Shown: piece after piece, positions 1 through 5,821 of the stretch
How positions within the stretch are numbered: the first letter of the stretch is position 1
Layout: each line of letters starts with the position of its first letter
Notes under the pieces: model-generated
Told to the model about the DNA's origin: nothing
Seen by the model: only the letters and a program-made list of their open reading frames with translations
Databases searched by the model: none
Translations under genes and position numbers: made by a program
Assembly (NCBI GenBank): GCA_023135025.1
Contig: JAGLTY010000150.1
Coordinates: forward strand, 1-5,821
Reading direction: 5' to 3'
Origin: Bacteroidales bacterium
GTDB taxonomy: Bacteria > Bacteroidota > Bacteroidia > Bacteroidales > GCA-2748055
Length of the DNA stretch: 5,821 nt

Positions 1-480
1 CCCACGTTGACCAAGGCTCCCTTCGCCTATGACCATGGCGATATTGCTAAAATGACTCCGCTGCTGGCCATGAATTCGCTTGGACACGGTTTTATCCCGC
101 CTCCCATTCATGCCGGCGGACTACGTTACCATGGGATGTCACCACTGGTGAGCCATGCTGTTAAAGAGGGGCTGGCAACACCTGAAGCCATCCACCAGCT
201 TGAGTGTTACGAAGCAGGGATTCTCTTCTCCCGCACAGAAGGGATCATTCCTGCACCTGAAACCACCCATGCCATCGCTTCAGTGATCAGACAGGCCAAA
301 CTGGCAAAAGAGGAGGGAAAAGAGAAAGTGATCCTCTTTAACTTCAGTGGCCATGGACTGATGGACCTGGTAGGTTATGATAAGTTCTTAAAAGGAGAGC
401 TTAAAGATATTGAACTCTCGTCAAAGGATTTTGAACAGTTCATTGCTGTGCTGAAGAACCATCCTTCACCGGTGGTTTAA
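1..480 (+). CDS. trpB: Tryptophan synthase beta chain, TrpB2 type (3' part only)
   Basis: PLP-dependent enzyme that condenses indole with serine (or a related serine donor) to give tryptophan; cytoplasmic. The reading frame is open from base 1, so the start and the PLP-lysine half lie upstream, and 159 residues are visible. The fragment opens with PTLTKAPFAYDHGD, which matches the middle of long-form TrpB2 proteins. HAGGLRYHG (about residues 37-45) and SGHG with a following Asp (about 116-122) are the TrpB2 versions of segments that in classical TrpB1 read AGL..P and SGRGDKD; the Ser of SGHG is the expected partner of the PLP ring nitrogen. TEGIIPAPET (about 79-88) is the conserved EGIIPA-E segment. 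TrpB2 proteins often work without a TrpA partner and may salvage free indole; that role is family knowledge, not visible here. The next gene begins 24 bp downstream on the same strand. Family assignment is firm; the exact substrate preference is open. Confidence 0.93.
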   Translation, partial: PTLTKAPFAYDHGDIAKMTPLLAMNSLGHGFIPPPIHAGGLRYHGMSPLVSHAVKEGLATPEAIHQLECYEAGILFSRTEGIIPAPETTHAIASVIRQAKLAKEEGKEKVILFNFSGHGLMDLVGYDKFLKGELKDIELSSKDFEQFIAVLKNHPSPVV

Positions 481-504
481 CCTCTGGCTGAATTAATTCA
501 TTGC

Positions 505-1071
505 ATGAAAAGTATTGCAGTATACTGCGGTTCAAGCAGCGGGAACAATGAAATATACAGAGTACATGCAGCAGCTACAGGAAGGTTTCTGGCCAGGCAG
601 AAAATCGACCTGGTCTATGGAGGAGGTAAGGTTGGTTTGATGGGGGTGCTGGCCGATGCGGCCATGGAAGCAGGGGGGAAGGTCATTGGTATTATCCCAG
701 ACTTTTTACAGACCAAGGAGGTGGCCCACGATCAGCTGAGCGAACTGATTACTGTGGAGACCATGCACCAGCGCAAGGCACTGATTCATGAGATGAGCGA
801 TGGATTTATGGCCCTTCCCGGGGGGTATGGCACCCTGGAAGAGCTCTTTGAGATGTTAACGTGGGGACAGCTGGGACTTCATCCGAAGCCGGTGGGACTA
901 CTTAATATAGCAGGGTTGAAGGACCACTTGCTCTCCTTTCTGGACCAGATTGTACAGGAGGGTTTTCTGCATGAAATCAACAGAAATATGGTTCTAACCG
1001 GCCACACTCCGGAGGATCTGCTTGAACAGATGGTTGCTTACCAGGCACCAACTGTGCCCAAATGGCTCTGA
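505..1071 (+). CDS. LOG family (TIGR00730) nucleoside 5'-monophosphate phosphoribohydrolase
   Basis: Cytoplasmic Rossmann-fold enzyme of the LOG (Lonely Guy) family, which hydrolyses the N-glycosidic bond of nucleoside 5'-monophosphates to release a free base and ribose 5-phosphate. Some members activate cytokinins; in most bacteria the natural substrate is unsettled. The 188 residues are full length for the family. The start MKSIAVYCGSSSG is the usual first beta strand and phosphate loop, YGGGKVGLMG lies at residues 38-47, MHQRKALI at 87-94 carries the conserved Arg-Lys, and PGGYGTLEE at 105-113 is the PGGxGTxxE signature with the catalytic Glu at 113. ATG at 505 is chosen because it places this N-terminus exactly; no clear Shine-Dalgarno precedes it, as is common in Bacteroidota. 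It follows the trpB fragment by 24 bp with no terminator between, so co-transcription is likely. Its stop lies only 6 bp from the stop of the opposing osmC gene. The older label 'lysine decarboxylase' for such proteins should not be used. Confidence 0.93.
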   Translation: MKSIAVYCGSSSGNNEIYRVHAAATGRFLARQKIDLVYGGGKVGLMGVLADAAMEAGGKVIGIIPDFLQTKEVAHDQLSELITVETMHQRKALIHEMSDGFMALPGGYGTLEELFEMLTWGQLGLHPKPVGLLNIAGLKDHLLSFLDQIVQEGFLHEINRNMVLTGHTPEDLLEQMVAYQAPTVPKWL

Positions 1072-1077
1072 ACAGAA

Positions 1078-1500
1078 TTATCCTGCCAGGGTGGCTGAAA
1101 GCTTGATTTCGGCTGCTGCCACCAGTCTGGAGATGGGACATTTTTGCTTGGCAGCCACTGCCAGCTCTTCAAATTTTTCCTGCGACAGACCGATACATTT
1201 AACATTGCACTCAAGTTCAATGGTGGTAATCAATGGTCCGGTCTCATCTTTTCCCAGGTGCACTTTTGCTGTGGTCTCCACACTTTCAGGAGTCAACCCC
1301 TCACCGCTGATAAGGGCGGCTAGAAACATGGAGTAACAACCTGAATGGGCAGCGCCCACAAGCTCTTCGGGATTGGTACCGGTACCCTCTTCAAAACGGG
1401 ATTTAAAGGTAAAGGGTCCGCTGTAATTGCTGAAATTCATGGTGCCCTTACCATCTTTCAGGGTACCTTTCCATTGTGATGTTGCTTTTCTGATCGACAT
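1078..1500 (-). CDS. osmC: OsmC family peroxiredoxin
   Basis: Thiol-dependent peroxidase of the OsmC/Ohr superfamily, reducing organic hydroperoxides (and to a lesser degree hydrogen peroxide) in the cytoplasm, active as a domain-swapped dimer. The 140-residue protein is full length and collinear with Escherichia coli OsmC: WKGTLKDGKGT near residues 10-20, GTNPEELVGAAHSGC at 41-55, and KCPISR at 120-125. Cys55 and Cys121 are the expected peroxidatic and resolving cysteines, with Arg35 and Glu46 in the places of the conserved active-site Arg and Glu. Two more cysteines (98 and 102) are not part of the usual active site. The NPEEL segment and overall spacing favour the OsmC branch over Ohr. The gene runs toward the LOG gene with a 6-bp gap between stops. 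A strong terminator for the upstream gene ends only 19 bp before the start codon, so osmC must use either read-through or a promoter lying within or just upstream of that hairpin; no convincing promoter was found by eye. Confidence 0.92.
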   Translation of the reverse strand: MSIRKATSQWKGTLKDGKGTMNFSNYSGPFTFKSRFEEGTGTNPEELVGAAHSGCYSMFLAALISGEGLTPESVETTAKVHLGKDETGPLITTIELECNVKCIGLSQEKFEELAVAAKQKCPISRLVAAAEIKLSATLAG

Positions 1501-1519
1501 GTTGATGATGCTTAATTGT

Positions 1520-1556
1520 AAAAAAAAAAGTGTCGTACAGATAACCAGTACGACAC
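1520..1556 (-). terminator. Intrinsic terminator after the LTxxQ protein gene
   Basis: Read on the - strand, a perfect 9-bp stem (GTGTCGTAC pairing with GTACGACAC) closes a 9-nt loop and is followed directly by ten T residues. This is a textbook Rho-independent terminator. It begins 42 bp after the stop codon of the upstream - strand gene (stop at 1599) and ends 19 bp before the osmC start codon at 1500. The + strand has no T-run after the hairpin, so it acts in one direction only. Confidence 0.88.
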
Positions 1557-1598
1557 ATAATTGTTCAGTTTCAGCAACCGACTATATTGAAAAATATC

Positions 1599-2069
1599 TT
1601 AGTTCCGACTGCGGCCCCTGTCAGGTCGCTCTTCTGCACCTTCAGGAGGATTCTGCTGACGCTGCTGGCGCATCTCGCTTCTTCGCTGCTCCTGTATCAC
1701 TGTAAATTTTTCATACTGATCCTTGGTCAGCACCTCTTCATACTGTGCATTACGTTCGTCCCGCATCTTCATCATCTTCTCCCGCATCGCTTCGCGATCG
1801 GTAGGAGGGCCACCGGCACTCATCATTTTCTGACGCTCAATCTGCCTTTTATTATAAAAGTCCATTTCGACAGCCAGTACTTTCTTGTGCTGCTCATCTG
1901 TCAGTTTAAGGATTTCCGCGGTGTTCTCCACCCGCTCTATGATATCCTCTTCCGTCATCTGGAATCCGCGTCCCGTTCCGTCACCGGGTCCCTGTGCGGT
2001 AATATTCAATGCAAAAAGAGAAACCAGGAGTGCAAGTCCAATCATTCTAAAATTTACTACTCTTTTCAT
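1599..2069 (-). CDS. Exported LTxxQ-motif protein (Spy/CpxP-like)
   Basis: Small secreted, probably periplasmic, helical protein of 156 residues. Residues 1-25 form a signal peptide: basic start MKRVVNFR, a hydrophobic core GLALLVSLFAL, and a likely cut after Ala25, leaving Gln26 at the mature N-terminus, a frequent pattern in Bacteroidota. No lipobox Cys is present. The mature part carries two LTxxQ motifs, LTDEQ at 56-60 and LTKDQ at 114-118, the hallmark of the Spy/CpxP superfamily, whose best-known members are envelope-stress chaperones. Between them is a very charged, Met-rich segment (about 80-104). The C-terminal 30 residues are rich in Gln, Arg and Pro and look disordered. The spacing and charge pattern fit a Spy-like cradle, but chaperone function is inferred, and many Bacteroidota relatives are simply uncharacterised. 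The ATG at 2067-2069 is preceded by an A-rich leader (AATAAAAAAAAGAAG), typical of translation signals in this phylum. The gene diverges from the ABC transporter operon and is followed by a strong terminator. Confidence 0.82.
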   Translation of the reverse strand: MKRVVNFRMIGLALLVSLFALNITAQGPGDGTGRGFQMTEEDIIERVENTAEILKLTDEQHKKVLAVEMDFYNKRQIERQKMMSAGGPPTDREAMREKMMKMRDERNAQYEEVLTKDQYEKFTVIQEQRRSEMRQQRQQNPPEGAEERPDRGRSRN

Positions 2070-2114
2070 CTTCTTTTTTTTATTTAATAGTATAACTGCT
2101 TCTATGATTGATCT

Positions 2115-2120
2115 ATTATA
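2115..2120 (-). promoter_or_regulatory. Possible -10 element (TATAAT) for the LTxxQ protein gene
   Basis: The - strand reads TATAAT here, 45 bp before the start codon of the exported LTxxQ protein. The matching -35 position (about 2138-2143) reads TATTCA, a poor fit to TTGACA, and no Bacteroidota-type TAnnTTTG element was found in the region. The hexamer lies in AT-rich DNA where chance matches are common, so this is only a candidate. Two bases upstream (in the - direction) begins the left arm of the inverted repeat at 2123-2171. Confidence 0.22.
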
Positions 2121-2122
2121 AA

Positions 2123-2171
2123 AAGGTTTAATTTAAATGAATAAATAATCGATGTAACAACGTTAAACCTT
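2123..2171. repeat. Perfect 9-bp inverted repeat in the divergent intergenic region
   Basis: AAGGTTTAA at 2123-2131 is repeated in inverted orientation as TTAAACCTT at 2163-2171, with 31 bp between the arms and a centre-to-centre distance of 40 bp, close to four helical turns. The pair sits almost midway between the two divergent genes, 53 bp from the LTxxQ gene start and 57 bp from the ABC ATPase start. It could be a two-site operator for a dimeric regulator controlling both directions. The loop is too long and there is no T-run, so it is not a terminator. In AT-rich DNA a repeat of this size can also arise by chance. The rest of 2070-2228 holds nothing recognisable apart from the weak TATAAT and a short upstream reading frame. 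Confidence 0.4.
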
Positions 2172-2228
2172 GAGGCGTCAAATCAGTCAAAACCCAACAA
2201 ATGGCCGATCCTGCAACAACAATGAACT

Positions 2229-3122
2229 GTGAAGATAGAGATTAAAAACCTGACCAAGACCTATTCCGGCAGATTCAAAGCCCTGGACAGTGTGAATCTG
2301 ACCATCACCGATGGGATGTTCGGATTGCTGGGGCCCAATGGTGCGGGAAAATCGACGCTCATACGGATCCTGGTCACCCTGATGCAACCCACCTCAGGCC
2401 AGGTGCTGCTGGATGGAAAGGATATCAGTGGTTACCGCAAAGAGATCAGGAAGATGGTGGGTTACCTTCCCCAGGATTTCAGGTTCTTCGCCAAACTGCG
2501 TTCCTGGGAGTTTCTCGATTACGCTGCCCGGCTGGCAGGAATGAACTCAAAAAGAGAACGGGGTGCACGTGTGGATGAGATGCTGGAGAGTGTGGGACTC
2601 TACGAGTTCAGAAATCGCATGGCCAATAAGCTCTCCGGGGGGATGAAACGAAGGCTGGGAATTGCACAGGCGCTGATTGCCAGTCCCTCCATAATTATTG
2701 TGGATGAACCCACAACAGGGCTCGATCCGGAGGAGCGGATCAGGTTCAGGAACCTTCTGTCGGATCTGGGCCGTTCCGAAACAATTATTATACTCTCCAC
2801 ACATATTGTGGGGGATATCTCCAGCACCTGCAACCAGATGGCACTATTGAACGAAGGAACGCTCATCTACCACGGTACCCCGGATCACCTGGTAGATCAG
2901 GCGAAAGGGTTTGTCTGGAGGGCCGAAATCAGCCAGGAGAAGTATGATTCATTGAAATCGGAGGTACCCATCATCTCAACCATTCCTTCGGGTGGAGGCT
3001 GGGAGATACAATTTGTTGGAGATAAACCTGCAGGAGTCGAGGCAGTAAAGGTCGACCCCAACCTGGAACATGCCTATGTCCACTACATGGATAACAAACT
3101 GGAACACTGGAACCTGAAATGA
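2229..3122 (+). CDS. ABC transporter ATP-binding protein (ABC-2 export type)
   Basis: Cytoplasmic ATPase subunit that powers the membrane protein encoded directly downstream. The 297 residues contain a complete nucleotide-binding domain: Walker A GPNGAGKST at 35-43, Q-loop Gln82 in YLPQDF, signature LSGGM at 135-139, Walker B IIIVDE at 155-160 with catalytic Glu160, D-loop GLD at 164-166, and H-loop His192 in LSTH. From about residue 215 on is a C-terminal extension of some 80 residues, as in many ATPases paired with ABC-2 permeases. The start is GTG: an in-frame TGA lies two codons upstream (2223-2225), and the next in-frame ATG (codon 30) would remove the first beta strands, so GTG at 2229 is the only sensible choice. 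A 14-codon reading frame starting at ATG 2201 runs over this start in another frame. The stop overlaps the permease start by 4 bp (ATGA), implying translational coupling and one operon. Substrate cannot be deduced. Confidence 0.95.
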   Translation: MKIEIKNLTKTYSGRFKALDSVNLTITDGMFGLLGPNGAGKSTLIRILVTLMQPTSGQVLLDGKDISGYRKEIRKMVGYLPQDFRFFAKLRSWEFLDYAARLAGMNSKRERGARVDEMLESVGLYEFRNRMANKLSGGMKRRLGIAQALIASPSIIIVDEPTTGLDPEERIRFRNLLSDLGRSETIIILSTHIVGDISSTCNQMALLNEGTLIYHGTPDHLVDQAKGFVWRAEISQEKYDSLKSEVPIISTIPSGGGWEIQFVGDKPAGVEAVKVDPNLEHAYVHYMDNKLEHWNLK

Positions 3123-5821
3123 ACCTGATCAACATATGGAATGTGGCCACCTATGAGAGTAAAACGCTCTTCAGAAGCTGGTTCTTCAGGATCTTTGCCA
3201 TCATGGCTCTTTTGATCCTCTTCGGAATCAATATGGGGGTTTTCGGTGGACACACCAATGCACGGTGGACTTTCCGTGCCATTGCCGCCAACCTGCCCTA
3301 TATCAATGTACTCTTTATAAACGTGGCACAAGCGATCATTGCCGTCTTCCTGGCTTCTGATTTTCTCAAACGGGATAAAAAACTGGACACCACCGAAGTG
3401 ATCTACGCACGACCCATTACCAACGGAGAGTACGTGGTAGGTAAAACACTGGGCATCCTGGTGCTCTTCATTGGACTGGTCCTGATGGCCCTGGCCATGA
3501 CCTTGATATTTAACCTGATACGAAAAGATGTGCCGGTGGTCTGGGTAGCCTATCTCTACTATCCACTGTTAATCACTATACCCACACTGGTATTTATCCT
3601 GGGACTCTCCTTTTTTATGATGATCCTGTTCCGGAGCCAGGCAGTTACCTTTCTGGTACTGCTGGGTTATATTGGCCTGACCCTTTTCTATTTCCAGGAC
3701 AAGCTCTACGGTATGCTGGACTATATGGCTTTCAACCTGCCCATGGTATACTCCGACTTTATCGGATTTGCCGACTCACGACTGATCCTGCTGCACAGGC
3801 TTACCTACCTGCTACTGGGAACCGGCTTTATCTTTGCCACGATCCGCTTTCTGAACCGGTTGCCACAGACCGGACGCTGGAACAGCCTCAACCTCTTTGG
3901 ATTCATAGGTTTTGTTTCGGCCGGACTTTTTGTTGGGGCACTCTACTTCAACAGCTATCGCGATGTTGCCGCTGACAGGGAAGCCTACCTGGAGTTGAAC
4001 AACCAGTATGTGGGCAGACATGTGATCGATGTGGTCTCCAATAATCTGCAGGTGGAGCAGCATGGGAAATCGCTGCTGATCACTTCCGGAATGCAGGTTC
4101 AGAATCAAAACAGTACCCGGCTCGATACACTGCTCTTTTCGTTGAATCCCGGTTTCTCCATCGATAGCATCACCAGCAGGAGAGGAGCCGTTGACTATAT
4201 CCGAAAGAGACAACTCCTGATGCTGGTGCCTTCCGGTGGATTGGAACCGGGAAGGAGAACAAGCTTTAATATTCACTACAGTGGCGTACCAGACGAATCG
4301 GTGGCCTACCTCGATATTACGCGGGAACAGATGGAGGCTACCAAACGGATCATGGTAGCCCCCATCGATAAAAAACCGGGGATCATTCATCCCGATTACC
4401 TGCTGCTTACCCCTGAACTGAACTGGTACCCGGTGGCAGGAGTAGGATTCAACCTGAAAACATTCCAGCCACAGAAACTCGATTTCGCCCGTTTCAGGCT
4501 GACTGTAAGAACGGACAGCACACTGACGGCCATTGCACCGGGCAGGAAAACCGAAGATGAGGAGGGGATCCATTTTACACCGGAAAATGATTTGAATGCA
4601 TTTCCACTGGTCCTGGCCCCCCTTGAAAGGAGAAGCATGGAGATCGACGGAGTGGAGTACAACCTCTACCTGAACCCGGACCATGACTATTTTTCGGGCT
4701 ACTTCACCAACATCCAGGATACCATCAAGGCACTGATCACAGAGGCAAAGGATGACTATGAGCTGGATGAGCTGGATCTCTATTACCCCTTCAAGCGAAT
4801 CAATCTGGTGGAGGTGCCCATCCAATTTCATGCTTACGAACGTCCCTATATACAGACCGTTGAAAATATTCTCCCGGAGATGATCCTGTTGCCCGAGAAG
4901 GGGGCAGGGATCAATACCCTCGATTTTCAGAGATTCAAAAAAGCGGAGGAGCGCCGCGATCGCAACAATGAAAACAGCAGGAGTCCCCGCGAGATCGAGA
5001 CCGACCAGTTCAAAAGATTCCTGCAGAACACATTTTTCAGGGCTGAAACCCGGAGCAGGGGAAGAGGCGGACCCGGCGGAGGAGGTGGAGGCGAAGAGTT
5101 AATCACCTTCCAGGGCGATATCAGCTACAACAAGAATCCCTACTGTGTCTTCCCTCTTTACTACAGTTATGTGACCGGTATCAGTTCAAAAGATTACCCG
5201 GTATTCAACTCCATGCTTGAGATCTACCTGAAAGAGGGTTTTGATGTCTCGCCGCGGGATGGATTCACCGGGGGAATTACCGATAAGGAGAGGGCCAACC
5301 TGCTGCTGAGCAGGAAGAGCATGATCGAACTGTTTGCCCGGTGGGACACAGAACTCACCTTATCGTTAATCAATCAGACCGGCAGTTTTATTATCTCTGC
5401 ACTGAAAAACAGGGTGGGGATGAACAATTTTGATAATTTCTTCTACTACTACCTGGAGGACCATGCTTTTTCGGAAATCACCTTTGAACAGTTTTCGGGT
5501 GACTTTTACAAAGAGTTTGGAGTGGAAATTGCACCCTACCTGGAGGTGATCAATGCAGGCGGGGAGATGCCCACCTTCCTTATTTCGGAACCCGATTATC
5601 TGCAGACCCGTGACGATATTGGTGATGTCTACCTTGTAAAGTTCAGCATTACCAATGTAGGGAATGCACGGGGATTGGTCGATTTCAATTTCCGGATCAT
5701 GGGACAGGGTGGTTTTGGAGGCGGTGGCGGCATGACCGAGGAAAAACGACTCTACGAAGTGGAGGCCGGAGAGACCAGGGATGTGCAGGTGGTGCTTTAC
5801 GACCGGCCCATGATGATGACC
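3119..5821 (+). CDS. ABC-2 type permease fused to a degenerate M1-peptidase-like periplasmic domain (3' end missing)
   Basis: Membrane subunit of the ABC transporter encoded just upstream. The frame is open for 901 codons without a stop and leaves the window. Start ATG 3119 overlaps the ATPase stop by 4 bp; the next Met (29) would lie inside the first helix. Seven hydrophobic segments are visible, at about residues 22-42, 60-80, 106-131, 142-168, 176-192, 222-242 and 259-279. ARPITNGEYVVGKTLG at 97-112 is the typical loop of ABC-2 permeases. With the N-terminus inside, an odd number of helices puts residues 283 onward in the periplasm. That part follows the layout of permeases fused to M1 aminopeptidases: a beta-rich domain with LLLTPELNWYP at 428-438, a segment ending YLKEGF at 703-708 where M1 enzymes have their NEGF zinc-ligand Glu, then a helical region (about 721-810, including SALKNRVGMNNF at 760-771). 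An Ig-like stretch with ITNVGNARG follows at 844-852. No HExxH exists; none of the ten histidines is followed by Glu. Peptidase activity is therefore unlikely. Two Gly-rich tracts lie at 648-658 and 862-871. The permease call is firm; the M1 relation is inferred from pattern. Confidence 0.88.
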   Translation, partial: MNLINIWNVATYESKTLFRSWFFRIFAIMALLILFGINMGVFGGHTNARWTFRAIAANLPYINVLFINVAQAIIAVFLASDFLKRDKKLDTTEVIYARPITNGEYVVGKTLGILVLFIGLVLMALAMTLIFNLIRKDVPVVWVAYLYYPLLITIPTLVFILGLSFFMMILFRSQAVTFLVLLGYIGLTLFYFQDKLYGMLDYMAFNLPMVYSDFIGFADSRLILLHRLTYLLLGTGFIFATIRFLNRLPQTGRWNSLNLFGFIGFVSAGLFVGALYFNSYRDVAADREAYLELNNQYVGRHVIDVVSNNLQVEQHGKSLLITSGMQVQNQNSTRLDTLLFSLNPGFSIDSITSRRGAVDYIRKRQLLMLVPSGGLEPGRRTSFNIHYSGVPDESVAYLDITREQMEATKRIMVAPIDKKPGIIHPDYLLLTPELNWYPVAGVGFNLKTFQPQKLDFARFRLTVRTDSTLTAIAPGRKTEDEEGIHFTPENDLNAFPLVLAPLERRSMEIDGVEYNLYLNPDHDYFSGYFTNIQDTIKALITEAKDDYELDELDLYYPFKRINLVEVPIQFHAYERPYIQTVENILPEMILLPEKGAGINTLDFQRFKKAEERRDRNNENSRSPREIETDQFKRFLQNTFFRAETRSRGRGGPGGGGGGEELITFQGDISYNKNPYCVFPLYYSYVTGISSKDYPVFNSMLEIYLKEGFDVSPRDGFTGGITDKERANLLLSRKSMIELFARWDTELTLSLINQTGSFIISALKNRVGMNNFDNFFYYYLEDHAFSEITFEQFSGDFYKEFGVEIAPYLEVINAGGEMPTFLISEPDYLQTRDDIGDVYLVKFSITNVGNARGLVDFNFRIMGQGGFGGGGGMTEEKRLYEVEAGETRDVQVVLYDRPMMMT

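Noticed and set aside
1067..1076. Small dyad TCTG-AA-CAGA at the convergent junction, considered as a shared terminator
   Set aside because: Only four base pairs with a two-base loop and no T-run on either strand; it cannot form a stable terminator.
1022..1336. A 104-codon + strand frame overlapping the LOG 3' end and osmC
   Set aside because: It overlaps the end of the LOG gene out of frame and runs antisense through osmC. It has no domain-like sequence, and both overlapped genes are well supported.
1587..2087. A 166-codon open frame on the + strand
   Set aside because: It is antisense to the LTxxQ gene, which has a signal peptide, two LTxxQ motifs and a terminator. The + strand translation is a hydrophobic/His/Phe-rich shadow.
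2070..2228. A standard Bacteroidota promoter (TTTG and TAnnTTTG) for either divergent gene
   Set aside because: Neither strand shows a convincing TAnnTTTG element; only a weak TATAAT-like match was kept, at low confidence.
2547..2866. Two - strand frames inside the ABC ATPase gene
   Set aside because: Both are antisense to the signature and Walker B region of a clearly real ATPase and carry no motif of their own.
3812..4831. A 339-codon open frame on the - strand
   Set aside because: It lies wholly antisense to the permease gene, whose product has coherent membrane helices and family-like motifs. The antisense translation is rich in Cys, His and Gln without any recognisable domain and is best explained as a mirror of the codon use on the + strand.
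4681..5821. An active M1 metallopeptidase domain
   Set aside because: The layout resembles M1, but no HExxH motif is present in the visible protein, so catalytic peptidase function is not supported.

Overview
The window looks like chromosomal DNA from a member of the Bacteroidota. This is inferred from the style of the proteins (TrpB2-type tryptophan synthase, an LTxxQ periplasmic protein whose signal peptide ends in Ala-Gln, an ABC permease with an M1-like exodomain), from A-rich leaders without a clear Shine-Dalgarno sequence, and from balanced base composition with many AGG/AGA arginine codons. No rRNA, tRNA, CRISPR array, insertion sequence or phage gene was seen.

Layout, left to right. 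(1) On the + strand, the 3' part of a TrpB2-type tryptophan synthase beta chain (1-480, cut by the window edge) is followed after 24 bp by a LOG-family nucleoside-monophosphate phosphoribohydrolase (505-1071). The two are probably co-transcribed. (2) On the - strand, converging on the first pair with a 6-bp gap, lie an OsmC-type peroxidase (1078-1500) and, upstream of it, a small exported LTxxQ (Spy/CpxP-like) protein (1599-2069). A strong intrinsic terminator (1520-1556) separates these two. (3) A 159-bp AT-rich divergent intergenic region (2070-2228) carries a widely spaced perfect 9-bp inverted repeat. (4) On the + strand, an ABC-transporter ATPase (2229-3122, GTG start) overlaps by 4 bp a very large permease gene (3119 to the window end, 901 codons, still open). 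That gene covers nearly half of the window.

The last two genes form one transporter: the ATPase drives a seven-helix ABC-2-type membrane domain, which is fused to a long, apparently periplasmic region. This region resembles an M1 (gluzincin) aminopeptidase in layout but has no HExxH zinc motif anywhere in the 901 visible residues. It is the most unusual item here. The OsmC and LTxxQ proteins suggest an envelope or oxidative-stress flavour for the middle of the window, but no functional link between the blocks is shown by the sequence alone.
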